Positions 54,870 through 62,873 of a stretch of 64,000 bases of DNA are shown here, piece by piece. Location: contig NZ_BAABWQ010000002.1 of assembly GCF_040370365.1 (NCBI RefSeq), forward strand, positions 930,001-994,000, written 5' to 3'. Made by a program: the position numbers and the translations under genes. The notes under the pieces are model-generated. The model searched no databases. It saw only the letters and a program-made list of their open reading frames with translations, and had not been told where the DNA came from. Source of the stretch: Shimia sp040370365. GTDB taxonomy: Bacteria; Pseudomonadota; Alphaproteobacteria; Rhodobacterales; Rhodobacteraceae. The number at the start of each line of letters is the position of its first letter. The first letter of the stretch is position 1.

Positions 54870-55507
54870 TGTCCTGTCCAGATCACATCAAAGACCAGTT
54901 GAATGTTTCACGTGAAACATTGGCGCGGTTAGACGTGCTTGCTGACCTCTTGGTGAAGTGGAACCCACGGATCAACTTGGTTTCCAAGTCCACAATCGAC
55001 GCACTTTGGGAGCGCCATATCCTCGATTCTGTTCAGACATTGCGCTGTGCTCCGAAAAACGCGGAGAGCTGGGTGGACATCGGAAGCGGCGGAGGTTTCC
55101 CTGGGTTGGTTATTGCGCTCATGTGTGATGAACCCGAATCCCCGGAATCTGTGACGCTGATTGAGAGCGATCAACGAAAATGCGCGTTCTTGCGCACTGT
55201 GCTGAGAGAAACGAGCGTAAAGGCCACTGTTGTCACAGATCGGATTGAAAAAGCTGAACCTCAGAATGCGAAAGTCTTGTCTGCCCGTGCTTTGGCAGAC
55301 CTTTCGTTGCTTTTGGACTTTGCTGAGCGCCATTTGCAGGCATCGGGCACCGCGGTGTTCCCAAAAGGCGCACGTTGGCAAAAAGAGATCGCAAAGGCAC
55401 AGGAATCGTGGTCATTTGACTATGAAGTGGTAAAAAGTATCACAGACTCAGAAGCGGTCATCCTGAAGGTCGGAGAGATAAAACGTGTCGGATCCCACAC
55501 GCCCTAA
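54869..55507 (+). CDS. rsmG: 16S rRNA (guanine527-N7)-methyltransferase RsmG
   Basis: RsmG (GidB) methylates G527 of 16S rRNA; loss gives low-level streptomycin resistance in several bacteria. The 212-residue protein has the SAM-binding motif VDIGSGGGFPGLVIAL near residue 69. The N-terminal NVSRETLARL is encoded by a perfect parS site, a common arrangement for this gene. It overlaps mnmG by one base and the parA start by 23 bases. Confidence 0.96.
   Translation: MSCPDHIKDQLNVSRETLARLDVLADLLVKWNPRINLVSKSTIDALWERHILDSVQTLRCAPKNAESWVDIGSGGGFPGLVIALMCDEPESPESVTLIESDQRKCAFLRTVLRETSVKATVVTDRIEKAEPQNAKVLSARALADLSLLLDFAERHLQASGTAVFPKGARWQKEIAKAQESWSFDYEVVKSITDSEAVILKVGEIKRVGSHTP
54904..54919. promoter_or_regulatory. 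parS site inside rsmG
   Basis: TGTTTCACGTGAAACA occurs again, identical to the site at 52999-53014 and to the consensus. It encodes part of the N-terminal VSRET of RsmG. It is about 0.6 kb upstream of parA. Confidence 0.95.
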
Positions 55508-56294
55508 GGGCCCAAAAATCATTGCCGTGACCAACCAAAAGGGCGGCGTGGGCAAAACCACAACCACCATAAATTTGGCTGCGGCGCTTGCGGAGCAAGA
55601 CTGTCGGGTGCTTTTGGTGGACCTGGACCCGCAGGGCAACGCCTCTACTGGGTTGGGTGTTGAGGTTGAGGACCGCACCTATACAACGTACGACCTGTTG
55701 ACCGGGGAGGTGGAGCTTGAGGAAGTGATACTCCCCACGGATTCCGAAAACATGATGATTGTTCCGGCAACCGTTGATCTCAGTTCAGCTGATATCGAAC
55801 TCATGTCGAACGAAAAGCGCAGTTTTTTGCTGCATGATGCCTTGCGACAGACGGCAATGGATCCCTACGATTTTGACTTTGTATTGATCGATTGCCCACC
55901 ATCATTGAACCTTCTGACGGTCAACGCAATGATCGCGGCCCATTCTGTGCTGATACCTTTGCAAAGTGAGTTCTTTGCCCTGGAGGGACTTTCGCAACTG
56001 ATGTTGACCGTTCGCGAGGTTCGTCAAACCGCCAATAGCAACCTGCGCATCGAGGGTGTCGTGCTGACAATGTATGATGCGCGTAACAACCTGTCTCAGC
56101 AGGTTGAGCAAGATGCGCGCGACAACCTTGGAGATCTGGTCTTTGACACAAAGATCCCAAGGAATGTTCGCGTGTCGGAAGCGCCCTCCTATGCACAGTC
56201 TGTGTTGGACTACGACCCGACGTCAAAAGGTGCGGTGGCATATCGTGCCTTGGCCAAAGAACTGCTGGCAAAAAACTATAAAATAGCCGCTTAA
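55485..56294 (+). CDS. parA: Chromosome partitioning ATPase ParA
   Basis: ParA is the dimerising ATPase that moves ParB-parS complexes and so segregates the origin region. The 269-residue protein has the deviant Walker A KGGVGKTTTTINLA (residues about 19-32), the DLDPQGNASTG segment and Walker B VLIDCPPSLNLL. The GTG start lies inside the end of rsmG, with GGAGAG about eight bases upstream. Its length is typical of chromosomal ParA/Soj without an N-terminal DNA-binding extension. parB follows after 12 bases. Confidence 0.97.
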   Translation: MSDPTRPKGPKIIAVTNQKGGVGKTTTTINLAAALAEQDCRVLLVDLDPQGNASTGLGVEVEDRTYTTYDLLTGEVELEEVILPTDSENMMIVPATVDLSSADIELMSNEKRSFLLHDALRQTAMDPYDFDFVLIDCPPSLNLLTVNAMIAAHSVLIPLQSEFFALEGLSQLMLTVREVRQTANSNLRIEGVVLTMYDARNNLSQQVEQDARDNLGDLVFDTKIPRNVRVSEAPSYAQSVLDYDPTSKGAVAYRALAKELLAKNYKIAA

Positions 56295-56306
56295 GGGAGG
56301 CACCAG

Positions 56307-57197
56307 ATGGCAGATAAGAAAAAACAACGTGGCCTAGGTCGTGGTCTCAGCGCATTGATGGCAGATGTCACTGAAGACAACACTCGTCAGGAAAATGAAA
56401 CGCCACGTCGGGCTGATCTGGTTGTGCCCATTGAGCGAATTGAACCAAACCCTGACCAGCCACGAAGGGATTTCACCCCGGAACAACTCGAAGATCTTTC
56501 GAACTCCATCCGTGAAAAGGGTGTTATCCAGCCATTGATCGTCCGCAGGAAAGGCGCTGATCGCTATGAAATTGTTGCGGGGGAGCGCCGCTGGCGTGCC
56601 TCACAAATGGCAACGCTACATGAACTGCCTGTCATTGTTCGTGACTACGACGACACTGAAGTCCTCGAAATTGCCATCATCGAAAACATCCAGCGTGCGG
56701 ATCTGAACCCAGTGGAAGAGGCGATGGGTTATCGCCAACTGATGCAGAAGTTTGGTCACACACAAGAGAAGGTGTCCGAAGCACTTGGCAAAAGTCGCAG
56801 CCACATCGCCAACCTTATGCGACTGCTGAATTTGCCGGATGATGTTCAAGTGATGCTGCGCGAGGGTCATCTGTCTGCCGGCCATGCGCGCGCCCTGATT
56901 ACATCTGACAACGCTTCCGAGCTTGCGCGCAAGGTGGTGAAAGATGGCATGTCCGTCCGCCAGACCGAAAAACTGGCGAAAAAAACAGGCTCTCTCGTCG
57001 AGCAAACTAAAAAATCACGCCCAAAGACCCATAAGGACGCTGATACAGTTGCTCTAGAGGGCGATCTTTCGGCGAATTTGGGCATGAAAGTTGCGGTTGA
57101 TCATGTTTCTGGCGGCGAGAATGGAAAAATTACCATTACTTATCAATCACTTGATGAGCTTGATGAGTTGTGTCGAATTTTGTCAGCTACGAGTTAG
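56307..57197 (+). CDS. parB: Chromosome partitioning protein ParB
   Basis: ParB is the CTPase/DNA-binding clamp that loads at parS and spreads on neighbouring DNA. The 296-residue protein has the N-terminal ParA-interacting segment (RGLGRGLSALM), the CTP-binding region with GERRWRAS at about 92-99 and IENIQRADLNPVEEA. The helix-turn-helix region SEALGKSRSHIANLMRLLNL recognises parS. The C-terminal dimerisation domain is present. Its targets are the two sites at 52999 and 54904. The 3' end overlaps the convergent DUF454 gene by 11 bases. Confidence 0.97.
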   Translation: MADKKKQRGLGRGLSALMADVTEDNTRQENETPRRADLVVPIERIEPNPDQPRRDFTPEQLEDLSNSIREKGVIQPLIVRRKGADRYEIVAGERRWRASQMATLHELPVIVRDYDDTEVLEIAIIENIQRADLNPVEEAMGYRQLMQKFGHTQEKVSEALGKSRSHIANLMRLLNLPDDVQVMLREGHLSAGHARALITSDNASELARKVVKDGMSVRQTEKLAKKTGSLVEQTKKSRPKTHKDADTVALEGDLSANLGMKVAVDHVSGGENGKITITYQSLDELDELCRILSATS

Positions 57198-57540
57198 GCC
57201 GCGACCAGATGAAAAAAAGTACCGCGCTCAAAACCACCGCTTGAATGACCAAAACGGTGGTTTTGACGCCAAAGACCAGCGAAATACCGAAAACCACAGC
57301 AATCGACACAGTTGCCGCTTTTTTTGCAGCTGGACGGATCGCGCCGCTGCGATGCCAGTCCTCTATCATGGGCCCGAAGGTTTTGTGCGTTAGCAACCAT
57401 GTATGAAGCCGCTCAGAGGATCGGGCAAAACAGAAGGTAGCCAGAAGTAGAAATGGCACGGTGGGCAACAGGGGGAGGACAACCCCGATCAACGCGAGCG
57501 CAACACAGGTCAGTCCACAGATCAGCCAGAGCACGCGCAT
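57187..57540 (-). CDS. YbaN family (DUF454) membrane protein
   Basis: The 117-residue protein has two N-terminal hydrophobic segments and one or two at the C-terminus. The family pattern LIGVVLPLLPTVPFLLLATFCFARSSERLH is clear (key part PLLPTVPFLLLA). The function of YbaN/DUF454 is unknown. It directly follows hemW on the minus strand with no gap, so it is probably cotranscribed with hemW-rdgB-rph. Its 3' end overlaps parB. Confidence 0.88.
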   Translation of the reverse strand: MRVLWLICGLTCVALALIGVVLPLLPTVPFLLLATFCFARSSERLHTWLLTHKTFGPMIEDWHRSGAIRPAAKKAATVSIAVVFGISLVFGVKTTVLVIQAVVLSAVLFFIWSRPNS

Positions 57541-58698
57541 TTAGTCCACCAAAAGTTCAGCTAGAACTGAGTTAAGCACCATCCGGCCCTGAGGCAAGAC
57601 GCGCAGCCTCACATCGTCAACTTCGATCATGCCAATTTCAATGAGATGATCAAAACGCGGCCCGCCGAGCGCTTGCCCCGCCAAATCTTCATACCGACGA
57701 AGATCAACGCCTTCAGTCAGCCGAAGACCCATCAACAGAAATTCTGCCGCTTGTCCGTCTCGCGGAACAGCTTCGCGCAAGTTCTCACCGTTTCCACTTT
57801 CTGCCTGTTCCAACCACTTATTCGGGTTACGCCAAGTCTCAATCGCATGGCGTTGGCCGTCAAAAGTGAGCCGGGCATGCGCACCGGGCCCAATTCCGGC
57901 GTAGTCGCCATAGCGCCAATAGATTTGGTTGTGACGGGATTCCGACCCAAGCGCGGCATAGTTAGACACCTCATAGGGCAACATGCCTGCATCAGCACAA
58001 ATCGCCTGTGTGATTTCATACATGTCTGCAGCAAGATCGTCTTCGGGCAAGCCACGCAGTTTTCCGCGGTTGTACCGGTCGCCAAATGCAGTGCCCTGTT
58101 CAACAGTGAGTTGATAGAGCGATAGGTGATCAATGGCCATCGAAAGTGCTTCACGCAGTTCAGATTGCCAGCTCTCAATGGTTTGATCTTGTCGGGCATA
58201 AATCAGATCAAAGCTCACGCGATCAAAGGTTTTTCTCGCGATATCAAAGGCCTGACGTGCTTCGTCTACGGTGTGTATGCGTCCAAGCCGCTGCAGATCG
58301 CGATCATTGAGCGCCTGAATACCCATGGAAATACGGTTGACGCCACCATCGCGATACCCGGCAAATCGACCGGCCTCAACGGACCCGGGATTCGCCTCTA
58401 GGGTGATTTCCATGTCGTTGGCGGTTGGCCATAGCTTGCGCACCCGCTCCAGAATCGCGGCCACAACGTCGGGGTCCATCAAACTGGGGGTGCCACCGCC
58501 AAAAAACACAGTGTTCAGAATTCGACCGGAGGTTTCTGCGGCAACACGGTCCAATTCGTTCAAATAGGCTCTAAGCCATCTTGATTGATCGATTTCACGG
58601 CTCACATGGCTGTTGAAATCGCAGTAGGGGCATTTGGCCTGACAAAATGGCCAATGTATATACAGGCCAAAGCCCCCGTTTTGCCAATCTTCAGCCAA
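57541..58698 (-). CDS. hemW: Radical SAM heme chaperone HemW
   Basis: HemW is a radical SAM protein related to coproporphyrinogen dehydrogenase HemN; it binds heme and is thought to deliver it to membrane targets. The iron-sulfur cysteines are 19, 23 and 26 (FCQAKCPYC), followed by FFGGGTPSL. It lacks the fourth HemN-type cysteine in the cluster motif. The start is uncertain: a TTG at 58698 (MAEDWQNGG) has GGCGGG upstream and overlaps the rdgB stop. Another TTG is 15 bases further up. No ATG is available nearby. Confidence 0.9.
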   Translation of the reverse strand: MAEDWQNGGFGLYIHWPFCQAKCPYCDFNSHVSREIDQSRWLRAYLNELDRVAAETSGRILNTVFFGGGTPSLMDPDVVAAILERVRKLWPTANDMEITLEANPGSVEAGRFAGYRDGGVNRISMGIQALNDRDLQRLGRIHTVDEARQAFDIARKTFDRVSFDLIYARQDQTIESWQSELREALSMAIDHLSLYQLTVEQGTAFGDRYNRGKLRGLPEDDLAADMYEITQAICADAGMLPYEVSNYAALGSESRHNQIYWRYGDYAGIGPGAHARLTFDGQRHAIETWRNPNKWLEQAESGNGENLREAVPRDGQAAEFLLMGLRLTEGVDLRRYEDLAGQALGGPRFDHLIEIGMIEVDDVRLRVLPQGRMVLNSVLAELLVD

Positions 58699-59302
58699 AA
58701 CAACCCGCCACAAAGGCTTTCACCGCGCGACCGCGATGGCTGATTTTGTTCTTTTCCCAGCGGTCCATTTCCGCAAAGGTGACGTCGTGCCCCTCGGGCA
58801 CAAACATCGGGTCATATCCAAAGCCGTCTTTGCCACGCATTGGCCAAACCAAATGGCCGGGCGCGACACCCTCAAAGACCTCGTCATGTCCATCGGGCCA
58901 CGCCAATACCAAAGTAGACCGAAACTGTGCCAAACGCGGATGCGGTGCATCGATCGCTTCAAGCTCGTTATGTGCGCGTGTCATCGCCATCACAAAATCG
59001 CGGCCATTGCCGGTTTCTGCCCAATCCGCGGTATACACCCCCGGGGCGCCGTTTAGTGCGTCGATGGTGATGCCGCTGTCATCCGATAGGGCAGGGAGCC
59101 CAGTCGCCTTCGCAGCTGCATGCGCCTTGATCCGTGCATTGCCGACAAAGGTGTCCTCGGTTTCTTCCGGCTCTGGCAGGTCCAGCTCTGCGGCGCCAAT
59201 GACGGACACACCAAAGGGCTCAAGCAGATGGATCATCTCCTCAAGCTTGCCTTTGTTGTGTGTCGCCATCAGCAGCTTTTTGTCGGAAAATTTCCGGGTC
59301 AT
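58691..59302 (-). CDS. rdgB: RdgB/HAM1 non-canonical purine NTP pyrophosphatase
   Basis: RdgB hydrolyses dITP, ITP and XTP and so keeps deaminated purines out of DNA and RNA. The 203-residue protein has the ATHNKGKLEEM substrate segment, DDSGITIDALNGAPGVYTAD (key part SDDSGITIDAL with catalytic Asp) and a C-terminal SHRGRAVKAF. It overlaps the rph stop by four bases and the hemW start by about eight. Confidence 0.96.
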   Translation of the reverse strand: MTRKFSDKKLLMATHNKGKLEEMIHLLEPFGVSVIGAAELDLPEPEETEDTFVGNARIKAHAAAKATGLPALSDDSGITIDALNGAPGVYTADWAETGNGRDFVMAMTRAHNELEAIDAPHPRLAQFRSTLVLAWPDGHDEVFEGVAPGHLVWPMRGKDGFGYDPMFVPEGHDVTFAEMDRWEKNKISHRGRAVKAFVAGCFG

Positions 59303-60012
59303 GCCACCGCTGCCTGCTGTGCGGCAACCAATTCAGCCACGCCCTTTTCGGCCAGATCCAAAAGCTGATTCATTTGATCACGCGAATAGGTGGAGCCCTC
59401 AGCGCTCATCTGCGTTTCGATCATCTGACCATTCGCCAGCATGATAAAGTTGCCATCAACACCGGCTTCGCTGTCCTCTGGGTAGTCCAGATCTAGCACC
59501 GGCTGACCGGCGTAAATGCCACAAGACACTGCAGCCACGGGAGAAATAAGCGGATCAGTGATCACATCACCGGCTTTCATCAACTTGTTCACTGCCAGAC
59601 GCAGCGCCACCCAACCGCCGGTGATTGACGCACAACGTGTGCCGCCATCAGCCTGAATAACATCACAATCCACAGTGATCTGACGTTCACCCAAAGCAAC
59701 ACGATCCACGCCGGCGCGCAGTGAGCGGCCAATCAAGCGTTGGATTTCCACGGTACGACCGCCCTGTTTGCCAGAGGTGGCCTCGCGGCGCATGCGTGAG
59801 GATGTCGAGCGTGGCAGCATGCCATATTCTGCCGTGACCCAACCCAAGCCGGAGCCTTTGATAAAGGGTGGAACCCGCGCTTCCAGCGAGGCGGTACACA
59901 ACACGTGGGTGTCGCCCATTTTGATCAAACAAGAGCCTTCGGCATGTTTGGTCACATTGGTTTCGATGGACACTTCACGCATTTCATTAAGCTGACGACC
60001 TGAGGGGCGCAT
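59299..60012 (-). CDS. rph: Ribonuclease PH
   Basis: RNase PH is the phosphorolytic 3'-5' exoribonuclease that trims tRNA 3' ends. The 237-residue length is typical. The opening MRPSGRQLNEMREVSIET, the GWVTAEYGMLPRST segment and LDLDYPEDSEAGVDGN near the phosphate/metal site are conserved. The start at 60012 is set by MRPSGR; the longer in-frame extension into the hrcA promoter region is rejected. It is divergent from hrcA across 115 bases, as in many alphaproteobacteria. Confidence 0.97.
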   Translation of the reverse strand: MRPSGRQLNEMREVSIETNVTKHAEGSCLIKMGDTHVLCTASLEARVPPFIKGSGLGWVTAEYGMLPRSTSSRMRREATSGKQGGRTVEIQRLIGRSLRAGVDRVALGERQITVDCDVIQADGGTRCASITGGWVALRLAVNKLMKAGDVITDPLISPVAAVSCGIYAGQPVLDLDYPEDSEAGVDGNFIMLANGQMIETQMSAEGSTYSRDQMNQLLDLAEKGVAELVAAQQAAVA

Positions 60013-60127
60013 GGAAATCTTCCTTTGTTGGTTTGCAGAGGGCATAAACGCGCAGTGCGGTGTGGCGCAACCCCGATTGACCTTTGGCTTTAAGGCTATT
60101 TTATTGAAACAACAAAGGCACGGGCGA

Positions 60128-61195
60128 ATGACAGACAGTAGCAAAATTCTCAACGAGATGAATGATCGCTCCCGCGAGGTGTTTCGCCGCGTGGTCGAGG
60201 GGTATTTGGAAACCGGCGATCCGGTGGGTTCACGTACACTGACCCGCTCCCTGTCAGAGAAAGTGAGCGCCGCGACAATTCGAAATGTGATGCAGGATCT
60301 GGAGTACCTCGGCCTGCTGGACAGCCCGCATATCTCTGCCGGGCGAATCCCAACTCAGCAAGGTCTGCGGATGTTTGTGGACGGTCTTTTGGAGGTGGGA
60401 GACCTCGATCAGGGCGACCGCCAAAAAATCGACGCGACCATGGGTGACCAAGCAGATGGCGATGTGGGTAACATGCTGGATCGGGTCTCAACCGCGCTCT
60501 CAGGCGTCACACAAGGGGCCTCGCTGGTTCTTGCACCCAAACACGAAGCCCCAATTAAGCACATCGAATTTGTTTCTCTGGGCCATGACCGCGCTTTGGT
60601 GGTGCTAGTCTTTGCAGATGGCCACGTGGAAAACCGGTTGTTCACACCGCCCGCTGGTCAAACCCCAAGCTCCATGCGCGAGGCTGCGAATTTCCTCAAC
60701 GCTGTCGCTGAGGGCCGCACGCTCAGCGAGTTGGGGTCAGCCGTGAAAGAAGAAATCGCCAAACGCCGTCAGGAGATCGATTCACTCGCCGCGGATCTTG
60801 TGGAAAATGGTTTGGTGCTGTGGGCTGATGAGGGCGAGCAACAAGAGCGGCTGATCGTGCGAGGACGTGCGAATCTTTTGGGCACGGATGAGGAAGAACA
60901 GGATTTGGAACGGATCAGATCCCTGTTTGATGACCTAGAACGTAAACGAGATATTGCTGATTTCCTGGAACTTGCCGAAGAAGGCGACGGTGTGCGCATT
61001 TTTATTGGCTCTGAGAACAAACTTTTTTCACTTTCGGGTTCCTCTTTGGTGGTGTCTCCCTATATGAACGCTGATCGTAAGATCGTGGGTGCTGTCGGGG
61101 TCATCGGACCCAAGCGCCTGAACTATGGACGCATCGTGCCGATTGTGGATTACACGGCACAATTGGTCGGTAAATTGATAACCGACCGCGGTTAG
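60128..61195 (+). CDS. hrcA: Heat-inducible transcription repressor HrcA
   Basis: HrcA represses chaperone operons by binding CIRCE elements and needs GroEL for activity. The 355-residue protein has the N-terminal winged helix (EVFRRVVEGYLETGDPVGSRTL and ATIRNVMQDLEYLGLL) and the conserved SPHISAGRIPTQQGLR stretch. The C-terminal region has GVIGPKRLNYGRIVPIVDY. The ATG at 60128 is preferred over an upstream in-frame start overlapping rph. A TTGACC at 60077 with an AT-rich TATTTTATT may be its promoter. I saw no CIRCE repeat in this gap. grpE follows after nine bases. Confidence 0.96.
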   Translation: MTDSSKILNEMNDRSREVFRRVVEGYLETGDPVGSRTLTRSLSEKVSAATIRNVMQDLEYLGLLDSPHISAGRIPTQQGLRMFVDGLLEVGDLDQGDRQKIDATMGDQADGDVGNMLDRVSTALSGVTQGASLVLAPKHEAPIKHIEFVSLGHDRALVVLVFADGHVENRLFTPPAGQTPSSMREAANFLNAVAEGRTLSELGSAVKEEIAKRRQEIDSLAADLVENGLVLWADEGEQQERLIVRGRANLLGTDEEEQDLERIRSLFDDLERKRDIADFLELAEEGDGVRIFIGSENKLFSLSGSSLVVSPYMNADRKIVGAVGVIGPKRLNYGRIVPIVDYTAQLVGKLITDRG

Positions 61196-61204
61196 AGGTG
61201 AGAA

Positions 61205-61765
61205 ATGGCTGAGCCGAAAGAAAACGAGTTTCTGGACGACATCGCAGATGCCGAGGCCGAAGAATTTGCTCAAAGCTTGGATGAGCTTGACGATGAGGCG
61301 ATTGAGATTGACGAGCTGCGTGCCGAACGCGACGCGTTAAAAGATCGCTGGATGCGCGCACTGGCGGATGCTGAGAATTCTCGCAAACGCGGCGACAAGG
61401 CCCGTCGCGAAGCAGAGCAATATGGCGGCTCCAAACTGGCCCGTGACATGTTGCCGGTGTTTGACAACATGAAACGTGCGGTCGAAACCATCACAGAAGA
61501 GCAGAAAGAAGCCTCTGCTGCGCTGATCGAAGGCATTGAGCTCACCATGCGTGAGCTGCTGAAAACCTTCTCCAAACACGGCATCGAAGTGATCTCCCCT
61601 GAAGTGGGTGATAAGTTTGACCCCAACGTACACGAGGCCATGTTCGAAGCGCCTGTGCCCGGCACAAAGTCCGGTGAAATCATCCAGGTTTCTGCCCAAG
61701 GCTTCATGCTGCACGACCGCCTTCTGCGCCCTGCGCAAGTCGGCGTGAGTTCCAACCCGGGCTAA
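61205..61765 (+). CDS. grpE: Nucleotide exchange factor GrpE
   Basis: GrpE releases ADP from DnaK and acts as a thermosensor. The 186-residue protein has an acidic N-terminal coiled coil, the RWMRALADAENSRKRGDKA helix and the C-terminal beta domain beginning near EVISPEVGDKFDPNVHEAM (key part GDKFDPNVHEAM). AGAGGTGAG precedes the ATG. It is cotranscribed with hrcA, a common heat-shock pairing, and ends at a strong terminator. Confidence 0.97.
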   Translation: MAEPKENEFLDDIADAEAEEFAQSLDELDDEAIEIDELRAERDALKDRWMRALADAENSRKRGDKARREAEQYGGSKLARDMLPVFDNMKRAVETITEEQKEASAALIEGIELTMRELLKTFSKHGIEVISPEVGDKFDPNVHEAMFEAPVPGTKSGEIIQVSAQGFMLHDRLLRPAQVGVSSNPG

Positions 61766-61789
61766 ACAGCTGCACATATCCTTGCTACA

Positions 61790-61820
61790 AAGCTCCCGAT
61801 GTTTCGGGAGCTTTTCTTTT
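61790..61820 (+). terminator. Intrinsic terminator after grpE, overlapping the next gene's ribosome site
   Basis: A perfect 10-bp stem (AAGCTCCCGA 61790-61799 with TCGGGAGCTT 61804-61813) and TGTT loop are followed by TTCTTTT. The GGGAG in the right arm (61806-61810) is the apparent Shine-Dalgarno of the TTG start at 61819, which itself lies in the T tract. Confidence 0.9.
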
Positions 61821-62871
61821 GCGTGTTTTTCTAACCACTCTGTTCGCCACCTTTTTTGTGGCGCATTTTGCCACCGCTGAAACCTATCCGGTGCGCGCTG
61901 ATCGTTACCTTAATGATTACGCCGACGTGCTGTCCCCCGACGAAGAGGCGCAGGTGCGCGCCAAGCTGGTAGAGCTGATGCAGGAGCGGGACATCGAATT
62001 CACCGTTCTCACTATCCCCACGATGTTTGACTACGGCCACACCGGCCAGATCGAACCTTACGCCACCAATCTGTTCAACAGTTGGGGCATCGGCGACGCG
62101 CAACGCAACGATGGCCTCCTTATGCTGATTTCCCAGTTTGATCGTGTCATGCGCATCGAAGTTGGCTCCGGCTACGGGCTTACGCTCAACACGCCGATGA
62201 AAAACATCATCGACACGGCGATCACGCCGCGATTCAAAAAAGGTGACTTCTTTAATGGTATCGACGTGGGTGTGTCTCAGGTCATTTATGAAGTCACCGG
62301 CACCTGGCCGGGCGAGTTTCAGGCCTCGGAAAGTGAAAAGCTTTTTAATGCGTCTCGCAGATGGGTCGATCGGTTAGGTGCGTGGTTTTACGCCCTATTA
62401 GCGCCAGTTCTTGGCGTCTTTGCGGTGATCTTCAAAAAGTGGCAGCGCAACCGCCCGCGCCGTTGCCCTGTGGATGGATCCAAGATGGAGCGCATCGACG
62501 AAACTTGGGATGATCAGCACCTTCAAAAAGGCCAAATCTCTGAGGAAAAGCTCAAAAGTGTCGACTACGACGTGTGGAAATGTATGCGGTGTGATCACAT
62601 GACAATCGAAGCCTACAAAGGCTGGTTTTCACGCTACAGTGCCTGTCGGTCTTGCGGGTTCAAAACCGTAGAATCTGACACCACCATTCTGCAAAGTGCC
62701 ACAACATCTTCCACCGGTTTGAAACGCATTGATTACCGATGTCTGCATTGTAACGACCAATGGAGCCTGCGCAAAACCATCACACGTGTGTCCAACAGTT
62801 CCTCCTCCTCCTCGTCCAGTTCGTCTGGCGGCGGCAGTTCATCAGGAGGAGGAGCCTCAGGAAGCTGGTGA
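61819..62871 (+). CDS. TPM-domain membrane protein with zinc-ribbon-like tail
   Basis: The 350-residue protein has a Sec signal peptide (MRVFLTTLFATFFVAHFATA), a periplasmic TPM domain at about 25-165 (YLNDYADVLSPDEEAQV, RNDGLLMLISQFDRVMRIEVG), and a membrane segment at about 190-208. A Cys-rich part follows at about 215-310 (CPVDG, CMRC, CRSCG, CLHC), which could bind zinc. The last 25 residues are nearly all Ser and Gly. TPM proteins are linked to photosystem II repair in plants and to YgcG-type proteins in bacteria; the role here is unknown. TTG is the only start that keeps the signal peptide. Its ribosome site lies in the grpE terminator hairpin. Confidence 0.82.
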   Translation: MRVFLTTLFATFFVAHFATAETYPVRADRYLNDYADVLSPDEEAQVRAKLVELMQERDIEFTVLTIPTMFDYGHTGQIEPYATNLFNSWGIGDAQRNDGLLMLISQFDRVMRIEVGSGYGLTLNTPMKNIIDTAITPRFKKGDFFNGIDVGVSQVIYEVTGTWPGEFQASESEKLFNASRRWVDRLGAWFYALLAPVLGVFAVIFKKWQRNRPRRCPVDGSKMERIDETWDDQHLQKGQISEEKLKSVDYDVWKCMRCDHMTIEAYKGWFSRYSACRSCGFKTVESDTTILQSATTSSTGLKRIDYRCLHCNDQWSLRKTITRVSNSSSSSSSSSSGGGSSSGGGASGSW

Positions 62872-62873
62872 GA

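Noticed and set aside
60013..60127. CIRCE element upstream of hrcA
   Set aside because: No TTAGCACTC-N9-GAGTGCTAA or close variant is present in the rph-hrcA gap.
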